Source: Nitrospirales bacterium
GTDB taxonomy: Bacteria; Nitrospirota; Nitrospiria; Nitrospirales; UBA8639
Direction of reading: 5' to 3'
NCBI GenBank assembly: GCA_029261355.1
Contig: JAJDBM010000049.1
Span: 62,001 to 126,000 of the forward strand
Length of the DNA: 64,000 bases
A program made the translations under genes and the position numbers. Below the pieces are notes generated by a model, which made no database searches, was not told the DNA's origin, and saw nothing but the letters and a program-made list of their open reading frames with translations. Below, in pieces: positions 36,470-45,013 of this stretch. The stretch's first letter is position 1. Every line of letters begins with the position of its first letter.

Positions 36470-37187
36470 TTCAATGGCTGAGCGAAAATTCTTCAGTTCT
36501 TACAATCCCTTCCATTGACTCAACATTTCCATAAATCATTTTAATCCTTTCGATCTTCGAGACGAAAGCAATAATATGGATCATCTTTCATATTAGAAAT
36601 AACATAGGAACACATAGTCCCAACACCAATCAAAAAACAACATGGATTCGACATTCAAGGAGTTTCATTGGCATCCACCCCTACACCAAGGTTAATTGAA
36701 TCGCACACGTGTTTAAATATGAAATATTTATAAATAAATATCTTTTGAATCTTTCTTTTTCTCACCATTGAACAACCCTCTCTTTTACGAAAAAATCCAG
36801 ACCAGATTTTGCGATGACACAAGACCTGGTCTGCCCGATAAGACGACTCATTTTTCTTCGCTTCACACATCGTCAATATGCAGTTGCGTTGATGCTCCAA
36901 AGGAAAATTACTTGAGGCCTTCCCAGGCAATGGAAAACCTACAGGCTTCAAAATCATGATCCCACGAACCCAGTGCCTCTCACCACCATAAGGCGTAGCA
37001 CAGAAATAGAAAAGAGAACGGTTCACCGCCCTGTCTGATCACTTTCGATGTCTGAATCCATGTGACGGTATCGTCTTCATAGACCTCGACGAAAGAAAGA
37101 GCGAGGGCTTGGGAAAAAGAATCAAATACATAGGACGCTCCCTTAACACCAGCAGCTCCTCGTATGTTCCAATATCGCAGAGGAACG
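36470..37187. other. Mostly non-coding, possibly decayed coding region
   Basis: About 720 bases with no intact gene. On the minus strand two open stretches in different frames read like protein: one near 37000-37230 (SYVFDSFSQALALSFVEVY) and one near 36655-37026 (TPYGGERHWVRGIMILKP). Neither has a good start. They could be a frameshifted gene, but the evidence is only readability. The 36530-36650 part is AT-rich and shows nothing. Confidence 0.3.
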
Positions 37188-37301
37188 CTACAATGTGTGT
37201 GCCTTTGAGGATCGTCGAACTCCTCCTAGACCATTATCTCTTGGGTGAATACATAAGGATCGAATTTTTGTATAGTCATGTTCACGATAAATTCGCATCA
37301 T
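37188..37301 (-). CDS. Possible small protein (37 residues) behind a strong ribosome-binding site
   Basis: AAGGAGATAT lies directly before an ATG at 37301, only 30 bases after the stop of the Cys-rich gene. The frame is 37 codons (starts MMRIYREHDYTKIRS, ends SSKAHTL). The protein is basic with no known family. Because the next 200 bases stay open in other frames, it may be the start of a frameshifted longer gene. The ribosome-binding site and position suggest it was, or is, translated with the cluster. Confidence 0.4.
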   Translation of the reverse strand: MMRIYREHDYTKIRSLCIHPRDNGLGGVRRSSKAHTL

Positions 37302-37331
37302 ATATCTCCTTCCAATATTTTCTTTCTTAAG

Positions 37332-37694
37332 TTAGTCTTTGCAACAAAGTTTTTTCTTGCCCGTCGCACAAGTCGCTCCACCATCTCCATCTTTACTTTC
37401 AGCAGTCACATCTTCATTCTTTTGACATTTAGCATTGCAGAGCGGGGCCTTTCCTCGCCAGGTACAGATACTGTTCAAACAGCACTTCACCTTTGTCCCA
37501 GTGGTGCATTTCTTAGAACCTGCTGGCCCCTGCTTGTTTCTCTCACCAACTGTTTCACCTGGCTGACAAGATCCATTACAGAAAGGGGCTTGACCTCTCC
37601 ATTGACAGGGCCCATCAGCAAAGACAGTGGTCGGAACCATAAACCCAACAGCGAATAAACAAGAAAACATGACAGATGTGAGCATTGCTCTCAT
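37332..37694 (-). CDS. Exported protein with two tandem six-cysteine domains
   Basis: 120 residues. A signal peptide (about 1-26, ending VFADG) precedes two copies of one small domain. Copy 1 starts CQWRGQAPFCNGSC and ends KCTTGTKVKCC. Copy 2 starts CTWRGKAPLCNAKC and ends TCATGKKKLCC. Each has six Cys in the order C...C...C...C...CC, so twelve in the mature protein, suggesting three disulfides per domain. The WRGxAPxCN core recalls small disulfide-rich domains of secreted proteins, but I cannot name the family. A perfect ribosome-binding site (AAGGAGGTAGATCA) precedes the ATG at 37694. A DsbA-family gene lies upstream in the same direction and could form the disulfides. Confidence 0.8.
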   Translation of the reverse strand: MRAMLTSVMFSCLFAVGFMVPTTVFADGPCQWRGQAPFCNGSCQPGETVGERNKQGPAGSKKCTTGTKVKCCLNSICTWRGKAPLCNAKCQKNEDVTAESKDGDGGATCATGKKKLCCKD

Positions 37695-37812
37695 TGATCT
37701 ACCTCCTTATAAATAAATTGGATCATGACCAGAACCACGGGATGAATCCTCACATCACCCCACGTCTTGTTGCACCCTCAATACAAGAGTTTTTTTGACT
37801 TAACAAAACTTT

Positions 37813-38574
37813 CTAACAGAGCACTCCACTCATCGGATCATCACATGGATTACCATCCCCTGGAGGACTCCAGACATCCGATGATGTTGGATTTTTCTTG
37901 AAGAGCTTTCCTAGCCAGCTACCGATCCCTCGGCCTATCTGGCCACCGATATATCCACCGCCAATGCCCCCTGATAAGAATCCAATTCCTGAACCAACCA
38001 CCGTACCAATCACCTCCCCTCTCCCTTGCGCCGTCGACATCGGCCCACCACCCGTCAGCACAATCACCCCCTTCGTCCTGACACTTGAATGCAAGGCATG
38101 TCCGAGGTCCCGAGTCTGCAAGAGGGTTTTAGCAAGTTCCTTTGCTGCGGGAGAGGTCGCATGTTGGGAAAATTTGGTGATTTGATTTCTGGCTTTTTTC
38201 AACTCCCCGTTAAAGAAAGACATCATTATTTGATCTACATATTTTTTCTCATTCTGAGTTAACACCTTCTGTGACACCAAACGCGCTGTGAACGCATGAA
38301 AATACTTAATTCGCTTCTGAGACGTTGAGACCAAAAGTTTGAGCACATCATCTTCTACTTCTGAATAAAATGATTTTCTTAACTTGTTTTTTCTTACTTC
38401 GGTTTCGTACGTTGCTCTAAAGGCTCCATATCCGCTTATCTTCCTCACAGACGTTCTCGCCTTCTCATACTCCCCCTTGTTATAGCCTTGAACATTCAAC
38501 AGGCTTGAGGCGAACCCCACAACTGGAAATGAAAAGAAACAGAAGAAAAGCAAGCTGGTCATCATGAGTTTCAT
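37813..38574 (-). CDS. Exported protein with a glycine-zipper C-terminal region
   Basis: About 253 residues. A signal peptide (MKLMMTSLLFFCFFSFPVVG...) is followed by a mostly helical, Lys/Arg-rich region (about 40-165). A glycine zipper then follows: GEVIGTVVGSGIGFLSGGIG continuing into GGYIGGQIGRGIGSWLG. Such segments insert into membranes in several pore-forming or outer-membrane proteins and bacteriocins. The extreme C-terminus has two Cys (NPCDDPMSGVLC). I chose the ATG at 38574 because GGAGGCAGATCC sits just upstream; five codons further up, another ATG overlaps that site. It lies 38 bases after the DsbA-family gene. Function unknown. Confidence 0.7.
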   Translation of the reverse strand: MKLMMTSLLFFCFFSFPVVGFASSLLNVQGYNKGEYEKARTSVRKISGYGAFRATYETEVRKNKLRKSFYSEVEDDVLKLLVSTSQKRIKYFHAFTARLVSQKVLTQNEKKYVDQIMMSFFNGELKKARNQITKFSQHATSPAAKELAKTLLQTRDLGHALHSSVRTKGVIVLTGGGPMSTAQGRGEVIGTVVGSGIGFLSGGIGGGYIGGQIGRGIGSWLGKLFKKNPTSSDVWSPPGDGNPCDDPMSGVLC

Positions 38575-38612
38575 TGGATCTGCCTCCATCTAGGTATTCG
38601 ACATACACTTCA

Positions 38613-39560
38613 TTACGGTTGGGATACTGCTGCAAGTCTGTCTCCTTTAGATTGCTGTATAAACAAACGAATAATTTCTTCGAATTTTTCCTTAGGTTGA
38701 CTCCCCATGAGTGAAACTCCATTAATCAAGAAAGCCGGTGTCCCATCAAACCCAAATCGTCCCGTTTCGTCACGATCGAGACGAAGACGCTGCTCAATCG
38801 CTTCTCCATACAGATCGCGTTTCACCTTCGTCACATCCACATTCAACGACTCCAGAATCACCTTCAACACCTGTTCTCCGTCGGCAAGCTGATCCTGCTG
38901 TTCAAACACACGATCGTGAAAATGCCAAGCCTGCTCCACATCTTGCATGGCAATCGCCTCAAAGTACCTGGCCGCAGGTTCAGCCATAGGATGAAAATTC
39001 AATGGATTGTGCTTGTACACAAATCGGACAGCCTCTCCATACTGTTCCAAGACTTCCTTCACCGTCGTGGAAGCAGAGCGACAATAGGGACATTCAAAAT
39101 CGCTGTATTCCACAATGGTGATCATCGCCTCAGGATTTCCTCGCATTGGACGATCCGCATGAATCATAGGAACCTTTGGCTGTTTCATTTCAGCAAGCCG
39201 TCGGTCTTTTTCAGCTTGCACGTCTTTTAATACGGAGGCTTGTTCGACAAGTTCTACTAATTCAATTTGTTTTTTTGCCAATGCTTCAATAATGAACTCA
39301 GGGTGTTCGACAAGTACAGATTCCAAAGCCATAATCTGGTCAGCACGCGACAACTTGTCTGTCGAAGAATGCAAACAAGAATTTTCACCATCCCCCCTCA
39401 ACATGACATGCTCGTCCTCAGTTCGTTGTTCAGACGATTCAATAATCTGAAGTTCCTCGGCTAAGACATTTCCCGAGAGAATTGGGGTTCCAATATTCAA
39501 TGCAATCGAGGCGCCTACCAAGAAAAACGGCAACATAAACGAACTTTTTCTACGCTTCAT
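38613..39560 (-). CDS. DsbA-family thioredoxin-like thiol oxidoreductase
   Basis: 315 residues. A signal/anchor helix (FMLPFFLVGASIALNIGTPI) and a linker of about 110 residues with helical EALAKKQIELVELVEQ precede a DsbA-type thioredoxin domain. Its active site is EYSDFECPYCRSAST, and the cis-Pro loop is FGFDGTPAFLINGV. The layout resembles the Com1/BdbD/ScsC-like group that oxidises or isomerises disulfides in the envelope. A strong ribosome-binding site (GAAGGAGGTCAAAA) precedes the ATG at 39560. It is the first of three genes, followed by the glycine-zipper and Cys-rich proteins, its likely clients. Confidence 0.9.
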   Translation of the reverse strand: MKRRKSSFMLPFFLVGASIALNIGTPILSGNVLAEELQIIESSEQRTEDEHVMLRGDGENSCLHSSTDKLSRADQIMALESVLVEHPEFIIEALAKKQIELVELVEQASVLKDVQAEKDRRLAEMKQPKVPMIHADRPMRGNPEAMITIVEYSDFECPYCRSASTTVKEVLEQYGEAVRFVYKHNPLNFHPMAEPAARYFEAIAMQDVEQAWHFHDRVFEQQDQLADGEQVLKVILESLNVDVTKVKRDLYGEAIEQRLRLDRDETGRFGFDGTPAFLINGVSLMGSQPKEKFEEIIRLFIQQSKGDRLAAVSQP

Positions 39561-39834
39561 TTTTGACCTCCTTCCTGATTCAAATTTCCCGATACTATCT
39601 CAAACATGACTTGATAAACTTTCGGCAATCTGTCACTCAACGGTTCATGCTTCTTTCCCCAATGTTGTTACATTTGAAATGTCGCATGACTAACAGATGA
39701 ATTCCATAGTCAATTTCACATGTCGTATTTTGGCGTTTTGCCAATTACGATGTTTTAAGCAAATCCAAGAGATGGGGAATACAAGTAGAAGGGAATCGAA
39801 TATTCAGGAAACACGAAGGGAGAATAGAAGGTAT

Positions 39835-41082
39835 TTACGCCACGCTCTGTAAGCGCGAGGCGAGTTCGCTGCGGGAAGAGACTTCGAGTTTGCGAAAGAT
39901 GGATTGCACTTGGTTGGCCACGGTACGGTCGCTGGTATTCCGACGTTGAGCGATATCATCATTAGTCGAGCCGGCCACAAGGTGTGCAAGAACCGCACGC
40001 TCAGCTTCGGTGAGCATGTCTACATGACGTTCATCTATTAAGGGATAGGCCCCAACAAGAAGGTCTTCCCCTACGAGTGACACCTCAGCCAATTTTGCAC
40101 GGAGCCCGCTTTGAGCAAAAAAGGCCGCCAGCTCCGCACGAGACGCCAGCCCTAATTTTATTTGTGCGCTTGCGGTACAATTGGTCACAGCTGAATGTGA
40201 GACTCCCAGCGTATAACTAATTTCTTTACTGGATTGCCCCATGCCCGCAAACTCGGCGATTTGCCGTTCACGTGTCGTCAAACCTCGAGGGTCAGGAAAT
40301 AGCGGATCATTCTTAATGGCAACGACAAACCGTCGCTGATCAGTATCAAAGTGGTCGACAAGGGACCAGCGGCCATGTACGAGTCCCTCCCAAGCTGTCA
40401 TCGCAGCATCAGGATCCTTTCTGCCTTCACGAGTGCGAATCCGATCTATCCGTTTCACCGCATCGCGTAAGAGGTCACGGGCAGACGATTCCCTTGCGTC
40501 TTCTCGTGCATCACGTAACTTTCCTCCAGGATCAAAAATTGCTTCAACAGATTCCGTGTCGAGGGTTAACGATTCAGCGACAGCTCGTAGTCGCACACCT
40601 GCCCCTAAATGACTGGCGATAAGCGGCCATCGCTTACGCTCCAATGCGGTTGCAGAAGTAGGCTTAAAGAGTCCCATCGAAATACAGATGCCACCTCCCG
40701 ACCCAGACTGCGCGACAAAGGCTAAATTGTCTCCAATCAAGCCCCTTGTCACCCGGCGAAAGACATCTTGTTGTTCCGGAAGTTTGTGAAACACCGAACT
40801 TGCTGTGCCAACAAAGTTTCCACTTCGTAGAAGAACATCTATAAGCTTAGGAGAAAGAGTTTCAAGGCTTTTTGTGGCTTTTTTAATGATAAACGCTGGA
40901 CCACGTACTGCAATCTCTTCGACGTGAAACGTTTCAGGTGAATAATGAAAGACGAAACAGTTCGGCCACCATCCTCTGATAATCGGTGACGCAGCATCAA
41001 GAACTTCATTAACCCATGAATCATGACTTCCTTCAAGGCTATATCCAGCCTCAATGACCGAGATCCAATCTTTAACTTTCAT
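39835..41082 (-). CDS. Transcription regulator with two LuxR-type HTH domains
   Basis: 415 residues. The N-terminal 240 or so residues are an unassigned sensory region. A LuxR/GerE HTH follows around residues 265-325 (LTTRERQIAEFAGMGQSSKE, then ISYTLGVSHSAV). A second one lies at about 350-412 (LTEAERAVLAHLVAGSTNDD, then IAQRRNTSDRTVANQVQSIF). Both keep the helix-turn-helix pattern, though the second lacks the usual Gly in the turn. It lies 274 bases upstream of the DsbA-family gene in the same direction and may regulate it; that is inference. By eye the gene is more GC-rich than its neighbours. Start ATG at 41082 without a strong ribosome-binding site. Confidence 0.85.
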   Translation of the reverse strand: MKVKDWISVIEAGYSLEGSHDSWVNEVLDAASPIIRGWWPNCFVFHYSPETFHVEEIAVRGPAFIIKKATKSLETLSPKLIDVLLRSGNFVGTASSVFHKLPEQQDVFRRVTRGLIGDNLAFVAQSGSGGGICISMGLFKPTSATALERKRWPLIASHLGAGVRLRAVAESLTLDTESVEAIFDPGGKLRDAREDARESSARDLLRDAVKRIDRIRTREGRKDPDAAMTAWEGLVHGRWSLVDHFDTDQRRFVVAIKNDPLFPDPRGLTTRERQIAEFAGMGQSSKEISYTLGVSHSAVTNCTASAQIKLGLASRAELAAFFAQSGLRAKLAEVSLVGEDLLVGAYPLIDERHVDMLTEAERAVLAHLVAGSTNDDIAQRRNTSDRTVANQVQSIFRKLEVSSRSELASRLQSVA

Positions 41083-41256
41083 CTTATGTACTCACTAATT
41101 CCCTAGAGCTGAAACCTATGATCACCCAGCATCTATTAGCGTGAGGTATCTTACAAGTAATGGGAGAGCACAGCTACGCCTCAATATTATGCCTCCGTCA
41201 ATCGCTAAATAAGTTAAGTATTTTCAATTATATATTTACTCCTATAACCTTTAACT

Positions 41257-41285
41257 TGACTCCCCATGGAGTCTTTACTAGACTA
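41257..41285 (+). promoter_or_regulatory. Probable ffh promoter with an inverted repeat in the spacer
   Basis: TTGACT (41257-41262) and TAGACT (41280-41285) are 17 bases apart, 44 bases before the ffh start. Overlapping the -35 end and the spacer, GACTCC-CCAT-GGAGTC (41259-41274) is a perfect six-base inverted repeat. It could be an operator or a chance palindrome. Confidence 0.5.
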
Positions 41286-41328
41286 GCTCTTTTGGTAGTT
41301 ACAAAAGAGGGGATAGGATCGTAATTTT

Positions 41329-42714
41329 ATGTTTGGCTCGTTAACAGAAAAAATTGATAATGTTTTCAAGCAGTTACGAGGCCAAGCTGTTCTGTCAGAA
41401 CAGAATATCACTGATGCATTAAAAGAAGTTCGACTAGCCTTATTAGAGGCGGACGTCAACTTTAAGATTGTTAAGGATTTTATTGAGCGAATTCGTGAAA
41501 AGGCGATAGGGCAAGAAGTCTTCAAAGGACTAAATCCGGCCCAACAAGTTGTCAAGATAGTCTGGGAAGAACTCCGTGATCTGTTAGGAAAAGATCATGC
41601 AGAGCTCCACCTCTCTTCTTCCCCACCCACCATTATCATGATGGTCGGCCTCCAAGGTTCAGGAAAAACCACAACCACAGGAAAACTCGCAAGCCATTTC
41701 AAAACTCAAGGTAAACGAGTACTGCTTGTCGCTGCTGACCCTCGTCGTCCAGCTGCAGGCGAACAATTAGCGTCCTTAGGACAAGAGCTTGAAGTTCTGG
41801 TTCATCGTGGGGACCAGGAAGGCAAACCTAACGCGAATGCGGTCCAAACATGTCGGGATGGTGTCTCTCGGGCCAAAGAACATGGCTATGAGGTGGTGAT
41901 TCTTGATACCGGCGGACGCCTACAGATCGATGAAGAACTCATGCAGGAACTCGTCGATATTAAACAGTCTGTGAGTCCGCAAGAAACCCTCCTTGTGGCT
42001 GACTCCATGACAGGGCAAGAGGCCGTCTCCGTTGCCGAACGCTTTGATCAAGTCGTTGGCCTTGATGGGGTGATCCTCACCAAAGTTGAAGGCGATGCAC
42101 GCGGCGGGGCAGTTCTTTCCATTCGATCAGCCACGGGCAAGCCCATTAAATTCCTTGGGGTTGGTGAAAAACTCGATGCCCTTGAACCCTTCTATCCAGA
42201 TCGGATGGCTTCCAGAATTTTGGGAATGGGTGATGTGCTCACCCTCATTGAAAAAGCTCAGGAAAACTTTTCTCAAGAAGAGGCTGAGACACTTCAACGA
42301 AAGGTTTCGAGTAATACTCTCACGCTTGAAGATTTCCGTGATCAGATTCAACAAGTCAATAAAATGGGATCACTCGACCAAATCTTGGATATGTTACCTG
42401 GAGGTCAAAAGATCAAATCCATGGTGGCCAATGCAGGGCCAGGTGCGGGTCTCCCAGAGAAAGAAATTAAACGCGTTGTCGCGATCATTGACTCCATGAC
42501 GCGAAAAGAACGGCGTGATCACACGATTATTAATGGGAATCGTAAAAAACGAATCTCACGAGGAAGCGGAACCTCCGTTCAAGAAGTCAATCGCCTCATT
42601 AAACAATTTTTAGAAGCACGACGAATGATGAAAACCCTAGTGGGGGGACGTATGGGGAAAATGGGAAAAGGGAAAAAACGGAAGAAGTTAGTCCGAGTCC
42701 TTCAATCCCCTTAA
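41329..42714 (+). CDS. ffh: Signal recognition particle protein Ffh
   Basis: GTPase that binds 4.5S RNA and signal peptides of nascent membrane proteins. N domain (about 1-90, FGSLTEKIDNVFKQLRG), then the G domain with GLQGSGKTTTTGKLA, DTGGRLQ and TKVEGDARGG. The methionine-rich M domain runs from about 330, with RRDHTIINGNRKKRI and GGRMGKMGKGKKRKK at the end. Length 461 residues is typical. It is the first gene of a ribosome/RNA block. Confidence 0.98.
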   Translation: MFGSLTEKIDNVFKQLRGQAVLSEQNITDALKEVRLALLEADVNFKIVKDFIERIREKAIGQEVFKGLNPAQQVVKIVWEELRDLLGKDHAELHLSSSPPTIIMMVGLQGSGKTTTTGKLASHFKTQGKRVLLVAADPRRPAAGEQLASLGQELEVLVHRGDQEGKPNANAVQTCRDGVSRAKEHGYEVVILDTGGRLQIDEELMQELVDIKQSVSPQETLLVADSMTGQEAVSVAERFDQVVGLDGVILTKVEGDARGGAVLSIRSATGKPIKFLGVGEKLDALEPFYPDRMASRILGMGDVLTLIEKAQENFSQEEAETLQRKVSSNTLTLEDFRDQIQQVNKMGSLDQILDMLPGGQKIKSMVANAGPGAGLPEKEIKRVVAIIDSMTRKERRDHTIINGNRKKRISRGSGTSVQEVNRLIKQFLEARRMMKTLVGGRMGKMGKGKKRKKLVRVLQSP

Positions 42715-42791
42715 TTCGCGCAATACATTATTTACGTTGAAGATTATAGTCTTGTATTTTTTTCGATCACATTTAACAAGGAGAGTACACA

Positions 42792-43076
42792 GTGGCAGTT
42801 CATTTACGGTTAACCCGTGTGGGACGGCATAAACACCCAATTTATCGAGTCGTCGCGGCAGATGCACGTATGCGTCGTGATGGTCGCTTCCTCGAAGTAA
42901 TCGGCACCTATAATCCATTGAAAGAATCAGACAAAGCCGTGTTCAAGGAAGACCGAGTTCTTGATTGGCTCAAACGAGGTGCGAAGCCAACTGATCCGGT
43001 TCGAGCCCTGCTTCGAAAAACCGGCGTCATGAAAGCCCTTGCGGAATCAAGGAAGGAAGCAACGCCAGCATCCTAA
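42792..43076 (+). CDS. rpsP: 30S ribosomal protein S16
   Basis: 94 residues, beginning AVHLRLTRVGRHKHPIYRVV and containing GRFLEVIGTYNPL, both hallmarks of S16. The start is a GTG at 42792 preceded by AAGGAG. The C-terminal 20 residues are a short basic/Ala tail. It is followed by rimM, trmD and rplS in the order usual for bacteria. Confidence 0.98.
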   Translation: MAVHLRLTRVGRHKHPIYRVVAADARMRRDGRFLEVIGTYNPLKESDKAVFKEDRVLDWLKRGAKPTDPVRALLRKTGVMKALAESRKEATPAS

Positions 43077-43195
43077 CCCGTAGCAACATTTTGACACATT
43101 CGAAGAATAGCCTAACTGGGATCCCTGTGAAGTTACCGGTGGGGCACATATACTATATTGACTCAAATGAGATCTCTGATAGCACGACATTCAGT

Positions 43196-43726
43196 ATGCA
43201 GGTTATGACAGATTCCGTCACCATAGGACGTCTACTCAAACCGTTTGGAATAAAGGGTGAAATCCGCGTTGAATCATTAACGGACATTCCTGGGTGCTTT
43301 GAGGATCTTCCATCTGTGTCCTTACTCACTCCCACAGGACATCTGCTCAAAACGGAGATCACCCAGGTCAGGCAATCTGGCCGCTTTTATCTCCTGAGTT
43401 TTTCAGCATTTTCCTCACCGGAAGAAGCCACCGCCTATCGAGGCGCACTTATTCAAATACCTCAAGAGTCAGTTCCGCCTTCTTCCGCTGACCAGTTCTA
43501 TGAATTTGAACTCATAGGAATGACCGTCCGCGATGAATTCAACCGTGATCTTGGCTGCATAGAAGAAATCATGGATCTCCCACAACACCATGTTTTTGTC
43601 GTTCGGCAAGCAGGCACAGAATATCTGATACCTGCCACTCGGAAGGTCGTCAAGCAGATTGACCGAGCCAATAAATTGATGACGGTAGAGCCAACTGAGC
43701 AATGGGGCATTCCCGATGCAGTGTGA
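43196..43726 (+). CDS. rimM: Ribosome maturation factor RimM
   Basis: About 176 residues. RimM binds S19 and helps assemble the 30S head. It has the N-terminal barrel (TIGRLLKPFGIKGEIRVESL) and the PRC-barrel (FYEFELIGMTVRDE, DLPQHHVFVV, EYLIPATRKVVKQID). I place the start at the ATG at 43196 (MQVMTDSV), with 43205 as an alternative; the frame opens 35 codons earlier at 43091 in sequence foreign to the family. Its end overlaps trmD by 11 bases. Confidence 0.94.
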   Translation: MQVMTDSVTIGRLLKPFGIKGEIRVESLTDIPGCFEDLPSVSLLTPTGHLLKTEITQVRQSGRFYLLSFSAFSSPEEATAYRGALIQIPQESVPPSSADQFYEFELIGMTVRDEFNRDLGCIEEIMDLPQHHVFVVRQAGTEYLIPATRKVVKQIDRANKLMTVEPTEQWGIPDAV

Positions 43727-44495
43727 CGTACTCACGCTTTTCCCAGATAGTATTCAATCGGTGACGTCTCAAAGCATCGTCAAACGTGCCCAAGAAAAGG
43801 GGTTGCTTCATCTAGCTATCCATAATATCCGAGACTATGCCGATGCCCCACATTACAACGCCGATGATACCCCTTACGGAGGGGGAGAAGGCATGGTCAT
43901 GAAAGCCGAGCCAATTTTTCGAGCGATTGATCACATCCGAGAGCAAAGCGACAACCTTCGAATCATCCTCCCGTCACCACAAGGCATACCTTTCAGCCAT
44001 CAGCAGGCAGAAGCCTTGAGCTGCGAATCCAGAAGAGTCATCTTTATTTGTGGCCATTATGAAGGCATTGATGAACGGGTTCGAACTCAGCTTCTTGCTG
44101 AAGAGCTTTCTATTGGGGATTACGTCTTAACGGGTGGTGAATTACCGGCCATGGTCATGATTGATGCAGCCGTGCGCCTCATCCCTGGTGTTTTAGGAGA
44201 CCCGCTATCTGCTCAACATGACTCCTTCGCCGGATCTCTGTTAGATTACCCTCATTACACCAGACCAAGTGAGATTCGTGGGGCAGCTATTCCCCAAGTC
44301 CTTGCATCAGGAAACCATGAAGCTATCAGACGTTGGCGTCGGAAGGAGTCCTTGCGGAGTACATTGTTAAAGAGACCAGATTTACTCAGCCATCAAACAT
44401 TGTCTCATGAAGATCAAACGTTTTTGAACGAAATATTAGAAGAACAACCCAGTGAAGTTTGTTGCAGTCAGAGGCAGGAAGGAGCCGAAAGATGA
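43716..44495 (+). CDS. trmD: tRNA (guanine-N1)-methyltransferase TrmD
   Basis: Methylates G37 of tRNA with AdoMet; a SPOUT knot enzyme. It starts [13 protein letters not shown] and carries [31 protein letters not shown] and the knot motif [20 protein letters not shown]. Length 259 residues, slightly longer than average; the last residues ([11 protein letters not shown]) are variable. It overlaps rimM (11 bases) and rplS (ATGA at 44492-44495). Confidence 0.97.
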   Translation: MQCDVLTLFPDSIQSVTSQSIVKRAQEKGLLHLAIHNIRDYADAPHYNADDTPYGGGEGMVMKAEPIFRAIDHIREQSDNLRIILPSPQGIPFSHQQAEALSCESRRVIFICGHYEGIDERVRTQLLAEELSIGDYVLTGGELPAMVMIDAAVRLIPGVLGDPLSAQHDSFAGSLLDYPHYTRPSEIRGAAIPQVLASGNHEAIRRWRRKESLRSTLLKRPDLLSHQTLSHEDQTFLNEILEEQPSEVCCSQRQEGAER

Positions 44496-44959
44496 ATCAG
44501 TTAGAGAGATTAGAACAATCATTTGCGCAGGAATCGGTACCATTTTTTGAGATCGGTGATACCGTACGAGTTAGCGTCAAAGTGATCGAAACCAAATCGT
44601 CAGGAAAGAAAACCGAAGAAGAAAAAGAACGTATTCAGGTTTTTGAAGGCGTCGTAATTGCCAGAAAAGGGAAAAGTGTGAGCGAGCGCTTTACCGTTCG
44701 TAAAATTTCTTTTGGTGTAGGCGTAGAACGAATTTTCCCGATTCATTCACCCAGCATTGCTGGAATTGAAGTTGTTCGTAAAGGGAAGGTTCGACGAGCA
44801 AAGCTCTACTATCTCCGCACGAAAAAAGGGAAAGCCGCCAAGGTGCCGGAACGAGAATTTACACGGACACCGAAAGCGAGTGCGGCTAAGGCAACGGCAC
44901 CAGCAACTCAAGCAGCTGTTGAAAAGACTGAGGACGTCGAAGCAACACCAAAATCGTAA
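44492..44959 (+). CDS. rplS: 50S ribosomal protein L19
   Basis: 155 residues from the ATG at 44492 ([11 protein letters not shown]), preceded by AAGGAGCCGAAAG inside trmD. The core reads [46 protein letters not shown] and [11 protein letters not shown], the L19 signature. The normal protein is about 115-120 residues; this one adds a C-terminal Ala/Lys/Thr-rich tail of about 35 residues. Confidence 0.96.
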   Translation: MNQLERLEQSFAQESVPFFEIGDTVRVSVKVIETKSSGKKTEEEKERIQVFEGVVIARKGKSVSERFTVRKISFGVGVERIFPIHSPSIAGIEVVRKGKVRRAKLYYLRTKKGKAAKVPEREFTRTPKASAAKATAPATQAAVEKTEDVEATPKS

Positions 44960-45013
44960 CAGTTGAAATTATGTGTGTGCTTCCTGACTTATCAAGTACA
45001 GCTATGATCATGA

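Noticed and set aside
36655-37026. 123-codon minus-strand frame as a gene
   Set aside because: No good start site, basic and Cys-scattered sequence, and it overlaps other open frames; treated as possible decayed sequence only.
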